Positions 54,497 through 63,769 are shown, numbered from the stretch's first letter. The stretch is DNA of 64,000 bases from Paludibacteraceae bacterium (GCA_017938155.1 JAGBCD010000036.1:42317-106316), one strand, 5' to 3'. Numbers and translations: made by a program. The notes: generated by a model not told the origin, from the letters alone.

Positions 54497-54955
54497 ATGA
54501 AATCAAAAAAAGAAAACATTGCCGAATATATTCTCTACCTATGGCAAATGGAAGACTACCTAAGAGCCTTTCCACAACAAGCAGATAACTACCAAGAACT
54601 ATATGACCTATACAACATGATGCACCAGGAAAACATCATGCAAAAAGGACACCTACAACTCGCTATCAATGCACTCAACGAGCTGGAAGAACTACACAGC
54701 GAACTGCTGGAAACAGAAGCACCATACAAAGCTACTATCCTACACATACAACCCAGCCTCAATATCTTCAAAGCCAAAACAGATAACCCCTGCATGAGCG
54801 ACATCGAAGCATGCTTGACACTACTATACCAAGTGATGATGCTACGACTACAACAAAAAGAAATATCCCAAGAAACACAAATAGTAGTGAACGACGCTAC
54901 ACAACTTCTACGCTTCTTAAGCCGAACCTATCATGACCAAGAAACAACGATATGA
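54497..54955 (+). CDS. DUF4924 family protein
   Basis: 152 residues, all-helical, no signal peptide. KENIAEYILYLWQMEDYLR at the start is the family's conserved opening, seen in Bacteroidetes proteins encoded near housekeeping genes. The function is not known. It overlaps nth by 23 bp and follows hslR by 6 bp, so it is translationally linked to both. Confidence 0.82.
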   Translation: MKSKKENIAEYILYLWQMEDYLRAFPQQADNYQELYDLYNMMHQENIMQKGHLQLAINALNELEELHSELLETEAPYKATILHIQPSLNIFKAKTDNPCMSDIEACLTLLYQVMMLRLQQKEISQETQIVVNDATQLLRFLSRTYHDQETTI

Positions 54956-55565
54956 TGCCGTACTTCAATGGTTTGAGCAGAACATGCCCATAGCTGAATC
55001 GGAGCTGGTATTTCATAACGAATATGAACTGCTGGTAGCCGTCATGCTATCCGCACAATGTACCGACAAACGCGTCAACATGGTCACACCCAAACTATTT
55101 GAACAATACCCTACACCACAAGCCCTGGCACAAGCAAGCGAACAAGAAATTTTCCAAATCATACGCTCCATCTCCTATCCCAACGCCAAAGCCAAACACC
55201 TCAAAGGTATGGCGGAGAAACTAATAAGTGACTACCAAGGACAAGTACCCAACACCGTAGAAGCACTACAAACACTTCCTGGAGTGGGACGCAAAACGGC
55301 TAACGTAGTATGCGCCGTAGCATGGAACCAACCTACGATGGCTGTTGATACCCATATATTCAGAGTGAGCGAGCGCATCGGACTAACAACCCATAGCAAA
55401 AACCCACTACAAACAGAAAAACAACTCATCCAATACATACCACAGCACCTCATCCCCAAAGCACACCATTGGCTACTACTACATGGTAGATACATCTGCC
55501 AAGCCAGAAAACCTAAGTGCGAACAATGTGGGATAAAAGAGTGGTGCGCGAGCGCTGAAGAATAA
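54933..55565 (+). CDS. nth: Endonuclease III (DNA glycosylase/AP lyase)
   Basis: 210 residues. Helix-hairpin-helix LQTLPGVGRKTANVV with the catalytic Lys, catalytic Asp in AVDTHIFRVSERIGL and the C-terminal [4Fe-4S] cluster loop CQARKPKCEQCGIKEWC. It removes oxidised pyrimidines in base-excision repair. Overlaps the DUF4924 gene by 23 bp. Its stop is followed at once by a nonamer array and repeat copy F. Confidence 0.96.
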   Translation: MTKKQRYDAVLQWFEQNMPIAESELVFHNEYELLVAVMLSAQCTDKRVNMVTPKLFEQYPTPQALAQASEQEIFQIIRSISYPNAKAKHLKGMAEKLISDYQGQVPNTVEALQTLPGVGRKTANVVCAVAWNQPTMAVDTHIFRVSERIGLTTHSKNPLQTEKQLIQYIPQHLIPKAHHWLLLHGRYICQARKPKCEQCGIKEWCASAEE

Positions 55566-55569
55566 GTTT

Positions 55570-55966
55570 CACGCACCTGTGGTGCTTGTTGTAAGGGTTC
55601 TAAGAGTTCTAAGGGTTCAAAGGTTAAACGTTTCACGCATCAGAGATGCTTGTTTCACCGCTTCGCTGTTTCAAGGTTTCATCACTCACAACTCCTCCCC
55701 ATAGCAAACCAAGATTTATCTGTTTGCTTTTTGGGGGAGCGGAGACATCATACCTTTAGATCGTGCCCCTTGTGGGCTAAGAAGTCGCCCCTTATCTGGG
55801 TACCCAAAAACAAACTAAGACTGTGTCTGTTTGCTTTCAAATCGGGGTCCCCATAGCAAACCAAGATTTATCTGTTTGCTATGGGGAAAAGCGGAGGTAC
55901 GAGTTGCTTTCAATGATAGAGCAGAGCGATATCATTCGCGCAACCTCGTTACCGAACGCGCAAGTA
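55570..55966 (-). repeat. Composite intergenic repeat, copy F (inverted)
   Basis: Starts with a GCACC(TGT)GGTGC hairpin, a 9-mer array TAAGGGTTC x3 (55592-55618), the GAAAC module (55629-55682, reverse), hairpins at 55697-55737 and 55849-55886 plus one near 55802-55836, and the GCAACCTCGTTACCGAACGC arm. Between convergent nth and glyS; the last codons of glyS touch it. Confidence 0.88.
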
Positions 55967-57520
55967 TTATGCTTGCGATACAATCTTTTTGAACAAGGTG
56001 GTTGGATTGACTGCTTTTGCTACCAAAGCATGCAAGTCTTCAATCTTAACGCGTTCTTGTAGCATGGTATCACGGTAGCGAACCGTCACGCATTGGTCGT
56101 TCAACGTATCATGATCCACCGTTACACAGAATGGCGTACCTATCGCATCCTGACGACGATAACGCTTGCCAATAGAGTCCTTCTCATCGTAATTGGTATG
56201 GAAGTCAAACTTAAGCATATCTACGATCTCACGTGCCTTCTCTGGCAGACCATCTTTCTTTACCAAAGGCATCACACATACCTTGACTGGAGCCAATACT
56301 GGTGGCAAGTTCAATACTACACGTGTATCCCCACCCTCAAGCTTCTCCTCTGTATATGCCGAACACATTACCGACAAGAACATACGATCCACACCGATAG
56401 ATGTCTCTATCACATATGGCGTGTAACTCTGATTCAACTCAGGATCAAAATACTCTATCTTCTTACCACTATACTTAGCATGTTGTGACAAGTCAAAATT
56501 GGTACGACTATGAATACCTTCTACCTCCTTGAAACCAAATGGCATTTGGAATTCAATATCAGTAGCAGCATTGGCATAGTGAGCCAATTTATCATGATCG
56601 TGGAAACGATACTTCTCATCTCCCAATCCCAACGCTTTGTGCCATTGCAAACGGAAGTTCTTCCAATGCTCAAACCACTTGAGTTCCTCACCTGGACGAA
56701 CAAAGAACTGCATCTCCATTTGCTCAAACTCACGCATACGGAACACAAACTGACGAGCCACAATCTCGTTACGGAATGCCTTACCTATTTGTGCTATACC
56801 AAAAGGTATCTTCATACGTCCTGTCTTCTGAACATTCAAGAAATTAACAAAAATACCTTGCGCTGTCTCAGGACGCAAATAAATCTTCATTGCACCATCG
56901 GCTGTAGAACCCATCTCTGTTTGAAACATAAGGTTGAACTGACGCACATCAGTCCAGTTACGCGTTCCTGAAATAGGACATACTATCTCCTCGTCCAGGA
57001 TTATCTGCTTGAGTTCTTCCAAGTTGTTGTCGTTCATTGCAGTTGCAAAACGCTCGTGCAAAGCATTACGTTTCTCTACATTAGCTTTGACACGTTCGTT
57101 CGTTTGCTTGAACATCTCTTCATCAAAACTATCACCAAAACGCTTGCGAGCCTTCGCTACTTCCTTCTCAATCTTCTCATCATACTTAGCCAATTGGTCC
57201 TCAATGAGTACATCGGCACGGTAACGTTTCTTGGAATCACGGTTGTCAATCAATGGATCATTGAACGCATCCACGTGTCCTGAAGCCTTCCATGTCATAG
57301 GATGCATAAACACCGCGGCGTCTATACCCACAATGTTCTCATGCAACAATGTCATTGAATCCCACCAATACTTCTTGATATTATTTTTGAGTTCTACACC
57401 GTTTTGTCCATAATCGTACACTGCTCCTAAGCCATCATAAATCTCGCTACTGGGAAATACAAAACCATATTCCTTGCAGTGTGCTACAATCTTTTTGAAT
57501 GTTTCTTCTTGTGTTGCCAT
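55967..57520 (-). CDS. glyS: Glycyl-tRNA synthetase (single-chain class II)
   Basis: 517 residues, homodimeric GlyRS type. Start region EYGFVFPSSEIYDGLGAVYD; motif 2 with KAFRNEIVARQFVFRMREFE; motif 3 with YVIETSIGVDRMFLSVM; C-terminal anticodon-binding domain (VKVCVMPLVKK, VTVRYRDTMLQERV). Complete and of normal length. Lies 33 bp downstream of the dipeptide epimerase gene on the same strand, so the two probably form one transcript. Confidence 0.97.
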   Translation of the reverse strand: MATQEETFKKIVAHCKEYGFVFPSSEIYDGLGAVYDYGQNGVELKNNIKKYWWDSMTLLHENIVGIDAAVFMHPMTWKASGHVDAFNDPLIDNRDSKKRYRADVLIEDQLAKYDEKIEKEVAKARKRFGDSFDEEMFKQTNERVKANVEKRNALHERFATAMNDNNLEELKQIILDEEIVCPISGTRNWTDVRQFNLMFQTEMGSTADGAMKIYLRPETAQGIFVNFLNVQKTGRMKIPFGIAQIGKAFRNEIVARQFVFRMREFEQMEMQFFVRPGEELKWFEHWKNFRLQWHKALGLGDEKYRFHDHDKLAHYANAATDIEFQMPFGFKEVEGIHSRTNFDLSQHAKYSGKKIEYFDPELNQSYTPYVIETSIGVDRMFLSVMCSAYTEEKLEGGDTRVVLNLPPVLAPVKVCVMPLVKKDGLPEKAREIVDMLKFDFHTNYDEKDSIGKRYRRQDAIGTPFCVTVDHDTLNDQCVTVRYRDTMLQERVKIEDLHALVAKAVNPTTLFKKIVSQA

Positions 57521-57553
57521 ATTACAATCTCAATTATATTCTATAAAAATCGT

Positions 57554-58579
57554 TTATTTACAAATTAGTCCCAAACCTGGTCTATTAGGCAAGGTCAAAC
57601 GACCATTCACCACCTTCACACCCTCGTATATATCGTTGGCTATCAACAAATTGCCATCCAAGTCCGCAAAGTCCACCGCAGGACTAAGATGGGCAGCAGC
57701 AGTCACAGCACACGAGGTCTCAGTCATACAACCCAACATCACTTTCATATCCAACTCACGTGCCAACTGCATCATACGCCATGCCTCGCGAATACCTGTG
57801 GACTTCATCAACTTGATATTGATACCACTAAATACACCCTTCAACGCTGCCACGTCGCACAAACGTTGCACACTCTCGTCTGCCATAATAGGAATAGGAC
57901 TATGCTGCGTGAGCCATGCAATATCATCATGTCGATCCTTCGGCATCGGTTGTTCTATCATGCGTACATCCTGTTCCTTGAGCCACAAGATACGGTCCAA
58001 TGCTTCTTCACGACATGTCCATCCTTGATTGGCATCAACTACCAAAGGTTTGTCGGTCACACTACGGATGGTCGTAATCATCGCCATATCACTCTCCTTG
58101 CTAACCCCCACCTTGACCTTGAGTATATTGAACAAGTCAGCATATTCGCGCGTCTTGGTGCGCACCATATCTTCCGTATCTATACCGATGGTATAAGTGG
58201 TGGATGGAGCCAAAGATGGATCCAACCCATACATTGCATACACAGGCTTGCCTGTAATCTTACCTACCAAATCATGCAATGCGATATCAATAGCGGCCTT
58301 GGCTGGAGCATCACCCGAACTGAGCGAATCAACATACGTCAGTATCTCATCTATCTGTGTAGGATCGTTGAACCCCGACAAATCAACACGCTCAAAAAAA
58401 TTGCATACGGACTCCACCGTATGTCCCAGATAAGGGGGCATTGACGCCTCACCATACCCAACTAAGCCTTCCCACTCTAAAGTCAATTGAACACCAGGAG
58501 TAGAAGTACGAGTACTCGTTGCAACACCAAAAGCATAACGCAATTGCAGTGGATAAGGACGAAAAGATAAGTGTATCAT
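57554..58579 (-). CDS. Dipeptide epimerase (L-Ala-D/L-Glu epimerase type), enolase superfamily
   Basis: 341 residues from the ATG at 58579. An upstream in-frame extension reaches 58684 but contains the promoter element and is rejected. N-terminal capping domain with LEWEGLVGYGEASMPPYLG; barrel with the acid/base pair LKVKVG and INIKLMKSTG, metal ligands in LVVDANQGW, MIEQPMP and IMADESV. Epimerises dipeptides released in murein recycling. It sits with glyS rather than with other recycling genes. A TATCTTTG element at 58608-58601 precedes it. Confidence 0.9.
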   Translation of the reverse strand: MIHLSFRPYPLQLRYAFGVATSTRTSTPGVQLTLEWEGLVGYGEASMPPYLGHTVESVCNFFERVDLSGFNDPTQIDEILTYVDSLSSGDAPAKAAIDIALHDLVGKITGKPVYAMYGLDPSLAPSTTYTIGIDTEDMVRTKTREYADLFNILKVKVGVSKESDMAMITTIRSVTDKPLVVDANQGWTCREEALDRILWLKEQDVRMIEQPMPKDRHDDIAWLTQHSPIPIMADESVQRLCDVAALKGVFSGINIKLMKSTGIREAWRMMQLARELDMKVMLGCMTETSCAVTAAAHLSPAVDFADLDGNLLIANDIYEGVKVVNGRLTLPNRPGLGLICK

Positions 58580-58600
58580 AGTATTTTCAATATTAGCACG

Positions 58601-58608
58601 CAAAGATA
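58601..58608 (-). promoter_or_regulatory. Probable -7 element of the epimerase-glyS transcript
   Basis: TATCTTTG on the minus strand, 21 bp before the ATG. No good TTTG -33 box 20 bp further up (an A-tract is there), so the promoter is partial. Confidence 0.5.
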
Positions 58609-58708
58609 ATATTTTTTTTTTACACACGAAAATTAAACACACCAAACATCCCCCTTTCAAACAAAAAAAATCCCTCTCGTCCAAATAATGAGAAAATGTA
58701 GGATGAGA

Positions 58709-58740
58709 TTTGCAAGTGTTGATAAAAATTATTAACTTTG
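58709..58740 (+). promoter_or_regulatory. Promoter of ftsQ-ftsA-ftsZ
   Basis: TTTG (58709-58712), 20 bp, TAACTTTG (58733-58740). It overlaps a possible TTG start at 58738, so the FtsQ start must be downstream, at TTG 58762. Confidence 0.82.
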
Positions 58741-58761
58741 CAAGCTTTTAATTTCCTCAAT

Positions 58762-59499
58762 TTGAAAAAAATCTATAGCATATTACTCTATCTTGTCTCT
58801 TGTTTGATATTGGTTTACCTTTGTCTAAGCGTAACCTATGCCAACAAGATGCAGGAGGATATTGCATGCAACGGGGTACTCGTTTCGATACGAGACAGTG
58901 CCTCGCAACAGTTGATTACCAAGAACGATGTTTTCAATCTCTTGGCCAACAAAGGCATTCAAGTCAAAGGAAAAGCAATAGCTCACCTCCCCATTGATGC
59001 GATTGAAGACATTGTGCAAGGGCATCCAATGGTACGTACCGCCACATGCTACCCTACTACTCAACACCACCTACAGATCGACATCACCCAACGTGTACCA
59101 CTACTGAAAGTGAACAACGGCGTAGAGAGTTACTACATCGACACCGACCACAAACGCATGCCCCTATCCAACAAAGTGGACCCCAAAGGAATGATAGTAG
59201 TATCCGGTAGTGTGGGACAACGCTCGGCACAAAATGAGATAGCAGAACTGGTAGAATGGGTCAAGAAACATCGGTATTGGAGAGACCGAATCATTGGTAT
59301 CAAAGTGGTTCATCCACGACTCTATAAACTCCAACAAGCCAACAACGAACCCTATATCGTAATGGAAGATATCAAACAATATGAAGTGTGTTTGAATCGT
59401 TTACAAAAATGGTACAAGGGTACACGAACATATACAGACATGCCGAAGTACAAAGAACTGGACCTGCGCTACAAGGATCAAGTCATCGGCAGAAAATAA
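58762..59499 (+). CDS. ftsQ: Cell division protein FtsQ
   Basis: 245 residues from TTG 58762. Short cytoplasmic N-terminus, one membrane helix (YSILLYLVSCLILVYLCLS), then a POTRA domain (ITKNDVFNLLANKGIQ, HPMVRTATCYPTTQHHLQID) and the beta domain (VNNGVESYYIDTDHKRMPL). FtsQ, with FtsL and FtsB, regulates septal peptidoglycan synthesis. Followed by ftsA after 21 bp. Here it begins a transcription unit; the usual mur/fts genes upstream are absent and the neighbour on the left is a divergent epimerase gene. Confidence 0.88.
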   Translation: MKKIYSILLYLVSCLILVYLCLSVTYANKMQEDIACNGVLVSIRDSASQQLITKNDVFNLLANKGIQVKGKAIAHLPIDAIEDIVQGHPMVRTATCYPTTQHHLQIDITQRVPLLKVNNGVESYYIDTDHKRMPLSNKVDPKGMIVVSGSVGQRSAQNEIAELVEWVKKHRYWRDRIIGIKVVHPRLYKLQQANNEPYIVMEDIKQYEVCLNRLQKWYKGTRTYTDMPKYKELDLRYKDQVIGRK

Positions 59500-59520
59500 A
59501 TAAACAACCTTAACACATTT

Positions 59521-60795
59521 ATGGCAAGAAGAACAAAACCAAAGCAGAAAAAAGCAGCAGAACTACCTCTCGTAGCCATCGATGCAGGTAGCCATTCCAT
59601 ACGCGCTATTGCTGCCGAACGAATCGACTGCGACACCCTCCGAATCTTAGGTGTGGAGTCCATTGATACGGAGCAATACATCGAAAAAGGAGTGGTGCTT
59701 CAGACGACCAAGATTGGCTACAAGATTAGAGAGATCTTGCGGCTGTTGGCTAACCGTATCAACATTGACGAACTACCCACGGCGTTTGTCACATTGGGAG
59801 GAAAAACAATGATGACAACATCGGTTTTCTCCAAAAGAAATCAAATTCGCAAAAAGGAAATCACCCAACAACTGTTGGACGAAATGCAAAGCGAATGCAA
59901 AACGAAGATTGAGAACAAAAATCCCAATATCGCCGTACTGGGACTGATACCCAAGTACTTTGTATTGGATGGAGAAGTGCAAGAAGAACCTCCTACACCA
60001 GACCAAAAAGCCATCATGATAGAAGCACACTACAATGTGTTTGCAGGCATGAAAGACTTGGAGTACAAACTACAACAAAGTTTCGACCGTGCTGGCACAT
60101 CCATCGAGCGTGCATTCGTTAGACCCGATGCTCTCGTGAGCGCCTTCGCATGCGAAGATGTGGACGTGCTCAAAAAAGGCTGCGCTGTGATTGACCTCGG
60201 TGCACAAACCACTACCCTCACCATCTTCAAAGGAAACCAATACCTGGTAAACAAGGTTATTCCTCTGGGAGGATATCACATCACACGTAATATCGAACAA
60301 AACGGATTCAATTTTTCTGGAGCAGAGAAACTCAAAAAGAGATTTGGTATAGCCTCCCCTACATTGATCAAAAACGATAGAGCCATTCGCATCACATCCA
60401 ACCAAATGGGAGAATTGGTTATCAAACTCAGCGAATTGGCTGAAGTGATTGAGATGAAACTCGAAGAGATGATCAACCCCATTATGGATATCATCAACCA
60501 GTCTTCCGAAGAGGTATCCGTCGTCTTTATCACAGGCGGTGCCAGCATGATGCAAGGTATGGTGGAATACATACAAAGCAAGACACACGTTCCTGTAATG
60601 TACGGAAGCCATGCAGGATTATTGGACCGCAATACCCCCGATGAACTATACTCACCTGAGTATGCATCATTGGTAGGCGCGCTCATTTTAGGTTCGGACC
60701 ATAGAGCCAGTCACCAAGACGAAGAAATCAAGGAACCCGGCTTTGTAGAACGAATCAAACAAGAAACAATCGATTTCTTTACCCAAAATCAATAG
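59521..60795 (+). CDS. ftsA: Cell division protein FtsA
   Basis: 424 residues, actin/HSP70 fold. VAIDAGSHSIRAIAAERID at the start, CAVIDLGAQTTTLTIFKGN (phosphate 1/2 region), VFITGGASMMQGM (adenosine motif) and a C-terminal amphipathic helix (FVERIKQETIDFFTQ) for membrane binding. Tethers FtsZ to the inner membrane. N-terminal ~20 residues are basic (RRTKPKQKKAAE), an extension not seen in enteric FtsA. Normal order ftsQ-ftsA-ftsZ. Confidence 0.95.
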   Translation: MARRTKPKQKKAAELPLVAIDAGSHSIRAIAAERIDCDTLRILGVESIDTEQYIEKGVVLQTTKIGYKIREILRLLANRINIDELPTAFVTLGGKTMMTTSVFSKRNQIRKKEITQQLLDEMQSECKTKIENKNPNIAVLGLIPKYFVLDGEVQEEPPTPDQKAIMIEAHYNVFAGMKDLEYKLQQSFDRAGTSIERAFVRPDALVSAFACEDVDVLKKGCAVIDLGAQTTTLTIFKGNQYLVNKVIPLGGYHITRNIEQNGFNFSGAEKLKKRFGIASPTLIKNDRAIRITSNQMGELVIKLSELAEVIEMKLEEMINPIMDIINQSSEEVSVVFITGGASMMQGMVEYIQSKTHVPVMYGSHAGLLDRNTPDELYSPEYASLVGALILGSDHRASHQDEEIKEPGFVERIKQETIDFFTQNQ

Positions 60796-60817
60796 TAGTA
60801 CCCTAAAACATATACAT

Positions 60818-62086
60818 ATGAACGAAACAGGTATTTTTCCAATATTGGATATAAAAGAAGATTCTATCATCAAAGTGATGGGCGTTGGAGGCGGCGGTTG
60901 CAATGCTGTCAACTATATGTATCGCCAAGGCATCAAAGATGTTACGTTCTTGGTTTGCAATACCGACAAACAATCCCTCAGCAAATCCAGTGTACCTGCC
61001 AAATTACAATTAGGTCCCGGTTGGGGAGCTGGTGGTAAACCTGAAAAAGCAAGACAGTATGCAGAAGAAAGCAGAGACCGCATTCGCGAAGCATTGGATG
61101 ACGGTACACAAATGCTCTTCATTGCCGCTGGTATGGGTGGTGGAACAGGAACGGGAGCCAGTAGCATCATAGCCGAAGAAGCACAGAAAATGGAAATCCT
61201 GACTATCGGTATCGTAACCATTCCTTTCGCTTTTGAAGGCATGCCCAAAATAAGAAAAGCGACCAAAGGCATAGCAGAACTGGCTGCACATGTAGATGCA
61301 ATTTTGGTTATCAACAATGAAAAACTAAAGCAAATATATCCTGACTTTGACTTTATCAATGCCTTCTCCAAATCGGATGATGTGGTATGCAACGCTGCTA
61401 AGTCGATCGCAGAGATTATTACCGTTTCAGGATATATCAATACGGACTTTGCCGATGTTTACAACACCTTGAAAGATGGTAATGTAGCCATTATGAACGT
61501 AGGTGTAGCCAACGGAGAAAATCGTATTACCAACGCTATCTACAACGCACTACAATCACCTATCGTCAATACCAACGATGTGAAAGGTGCCAAACGTATC
61601 TTGTTGCAATTCTATTGTTCTACAGCACATGCCATCAAGATGCAGGAAATAGACCAAATAAACGATTTCGTTAAGCAGGTAGGCGAAGATGTAGAAGTAC
61701 AATGGGGTGCTTCATTGGACGAGACATTGGAAGATAGCGTAAGAGTAACTATCATAGCAACGGGATATGAAATCAACGATATCATCGAATTGCGAGATGG
61801 AGCAGACTCGGATAAGTTTATAGAAAACAGTTACAAGGACAACGAGTCGAAAGAAGAACCAAAAGAAGAAACGCCCCATGTGGATGAGGAGGACAATAGT
61901 GAACTCACCTTCAATGAAGACGAAGATGACACCGACACTACCAAACAAACAGAGCAAACCTCTCGCTTCACTTCATCTAACGATGCTAACACCATTGAGA
62001 TAAACTTCGACGATGAAGAACCTGTAAGCAACGAATCGAACTCACGCAAACACTTCTTCGGCGATTGGATGAGAGGTAAAAGATAA
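60818..62086 (+). CDS. ftsZ: Cell division protein FtsZ
   Basis: 422 residues, tubulin-like GTPase. VGGGGCNAVNYM near residues 23-34, LQLGPGWGAGGKPEKARQ, tubulin signature GMGGGTGTGASS (105-116), VTIPFAFEG and FDFINAFSKSDDVVC. After residue ~335 comes a charged linker (DNESKEEPKEETPHVDEEDN) and a terminal SRKHFFGDWMRGKR. The conserved FtsA-binding end peptide is basic and aromatic here rather than the usual DIP-type. Polymerises into the Z-ring. It is followed after 28 bp by a Wzz-like protein gene. Confidence 0.96.
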   Translation: MNETGIFPILDIKEDSIIKVMGVGGGGCNAVNYMYRQGIKDVTFLVCNTDKQSLSKSSVPAKLQLGPGWGAGGKPEKARQYAEESRDRIREALDDGTQMLFIAAGMGGGTGTGASSIIAEEAQKMEILTIGIVTIPFAFEGMPKIRKATKGIAELAAHVDAILVINNEKLKQIYPDFDFINAFSKSDDVVCNAAKSIAEIITVSGYINTDFADVYNTLKDGNVAIMNVGVANGENRITNAIYNALQSPIVNTNDVKGAKRILLQFYCSTAHAIKMQEIDQINDFVKQVGEDVEVQWGASLDETLEDSVRVTIIATGYEINDIIELRDGADSDKFIENSYKDNESKEEPKEETPHVDEEDNSELTFNEDEDDTDTTKQTEQTSRFTSSNDANTIEINFDDEEPVSNESNSRKHFFGDWMRGKR

Positions 62087-62114
62087 TCACACATAAAAGT
62101 AATAAAAAAACATA

Positions 62115-63083
62115 ATGGAACAAGAAAGAGAAATGAACTTGTTTGATGTATGCAGAGCATGCATCAATGGAATAGTCAAATTCTTCAAGTGGATAGCCTA
62201 TTACATCGGATATGGCATCAAATTAAGCATCCGCAAATGGTGGATAGCAGTACCCTCAATAGCACTATTTCTCAGTTTGGCACTATACTATTCTAGACCT
62301 ACCAACTGGATATACGAAGTAGATGGTATCGTAGTATTGAATGGACCAAGCACCAGTGCAGTAAAAGATCGATTCGAAGCATTAGGCAAAGGTATGCTGT
62401 GGGAAAAGATGCCTACACAGACATTGATGCAAATGCTGGATATCACAGCAGAAGAAGCCATCAAACTCAGAGAGTTCAAGACCTACTATGTCATAGATGC
62501 CAAAGACGACCATACTGCAGACTTTGTGGACTATGACCAAGCCATACCTGCCGTGGATACATTGAACGTGAGAATGCCGAATATGTTGGCACTACAATTC
62601 CGAACCAAAGACCCTGCCAACATTCCTAATATCGAACAAAAAATAATGGCCTATATGAACGCCTCACAGGAGTTTCAAATGGCCTTCAAAGCGACTCAAA
62701 TGAACATGTTGCGCCAACATCAATTTGACTGCGCACACGTAGAAAAAATGGATAGCCTCATCAGCGCCTTCTATCTGGGAGCGGGTACCCCCCAAATACA
62801 AACCGACCGCTGGGGAGATGGTATCCTAATGGGTAAACGCGAGATACAACTCTTTTTGGACGATATAGAAGACCTATTCGAACAAAAAAGAGAGCGGGAT
62901 AATACTTTCGCATTATGCACCGCTCCTGTTGTAATTCAAACACATTTCACTGCCAATCCATTGCCTGTGAACAACCGTTTGAAATGGGGATGTATCGGAC
63001 TATTGGTAGGATGGCTGATGGGCTGCATTGTAGCCTGCATGGTAGAGCAACGTAAGCGAATTATCGCTTGGATAAAGCAATAA
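62115..63083 (+). CDS. Wzz-like (polysaccharide co-polymerase type) bitopic membrane protein
   Basis: 322 residues. Cytoplasmic N-terminus, first membrane helix near residues 43-62 (WWIAVPSIALFLSLALYY), a ~230-residue periplasmic region with two helical blocks (NIEQKIMAYMNASQEFQMAF; LFLDDIEDLFEQKRERDNTF), a proline-containing segment (PLPVNNRLKW) and a second helix (GCIGLLVGWLMGCIVACMVE) with a short basic tail. This is the Wzz/PCP topology, which sets polysaccharide chain length. Sequence similarity to Wzz is weak by eye. It is 28 bp after ftsZ and ends inside the opposite-strand dedA gene (23-bp tail overlap). Confidence 0.65.
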   Translation: MEQEREMNLFDVCRACINGIVKFFKWIAYYIGYGIKLSIRKWWIAVPSIALFLSLALYYSRPTNWIYEVDGIVVLNGPSTSAVKDRFEALGKGMLWEKMPTQTLMQMLDITAEEAIKLREFKTYYVIDAKDDHTADFVDYDQAIPAVDTLNVRMPNMLALQFRTKDPANIPNIEQKIMAYMNASQEFQMAFKATQMNMLRQHQFDCAHVEKMDSLISAFYLGAGTPQIQTDRWGDGILMGKREIQLFLDDIEDLFEQKRERDNTFALCTAPVVIQTHFTANPLPVNNRLKWGCIGLLVGWLMGCIVACMVEQRKRIIAWIKQ

Positions 63084-63711
63084 GTTTGCGCACCACAAAA
63101 TAGACTACTACAATTGCCAATATAGCAAGTATAGCCACGCTTAGTTCGTGGCTATATTTATTTATAAGGTCTGCTTGACCATGTGCCACGTAACCTAATA
63201 CTGCCAATACTATATTCCAAATAGACGCACCCAAGAATGTGTACAACATAAACTGACCAAAGTGCATCTTAGCCAAACCTGCAGGAATACTTATCAACTG
63301 GCGAATGCCTGGAATAAGGCGTCCTACAAACGTACTTACCTTTCCATGCTCATTGAAATAATCCTCTGCCTTCTTTACTTTCTCGCTATTCAACATACAC
63401 AAATGTCCCAACTTGCTATCTGCAAACTTATAAATAACGATTCTACCCAACCACATGGATAGTAAATAATTGATTATTGCGCCCAGCATAGCACCTATCG
63501 TTCCAAAAAGCACAATCAATGCCACATCAGCAATATAATTTCCTGTCACACAAAGAGGGCTGGTAGGTGTAGCAGCCACATAGACTGCTGGCGGTATAAC
63601 CACTTCACTGGGGAAAGGTATAAAGGACGATTCAATAGTCATCAAAGCCGTAATAGAAGCATGATTCATATTAGCGGCATACCAATTGGTAATAGTTTCG
63701 ATTAATGTCAT
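63061..63711 (-). CDS. DedA family membrane protein
   Basis: 216 residues with several membrane segments. LMTIESSFIPFPSEVVIPP near residues 24-42 holds the conserved E and PxP of the family, and FVGRLIPGIRQLISIPAGLA is the R-rich signature. Members act in lipid (undecaprenyl phosphate or phosphatidyl) transport or flipping and membrane homeostasis. Its 3' end overlaps the Wzz-like gene by 23 bp. A weak TAATTTTG element at 63758-63751 could be its promoter. Confidence 0.92.
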   Translation of the reverse strand: MTLIETITNWYAANMNHASITALMTIESSFIPFPSEVVIPPAVYVAATPTSPLCVTGNYIADVALIVLFGTIGAMLGAIINYLLSMWLGRIVIYKFADSKLGHLCMLNSEKVKKAEDYFNEHGKVSTFVGRLIPGIRQLISIPAGLAKMHFGQFMLYTFLGASIWNIVLAVLGYVAHGQADLINKYSHELSVAILAILAIVVVYFVVRKLIALSKR

Positions 63712-63769
63712 ATCAATTAGTTTATTGTATTATTAGACGAAGCGCAAGATCAAAATTAAGATTTATCCC

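Noticed and set aside
55650-56062. Plus-strand open frames in copy F reaching into glyS
   Set aside because: Repeat-derived and antisense to the glyS 3' end.
57689-58444. 251-codon plus-strand frame opposite the epimerase
   Set aside because: Antisense to a gene with complete catalytic motifs; low-complexity composition rich in His, Cys and Ile.
58580-58684. N-terminal extension of the epimerase to 58684
   Set aside because: Contains the TATCTTTG promoter element and a poly-A/T run; family proteins start near MIHLSFRPY.
60070-61440. Minus-strand frames of 136-180 codons opposite ftsA and ftsZ
   Set aside because: Shadows of two certain genes.
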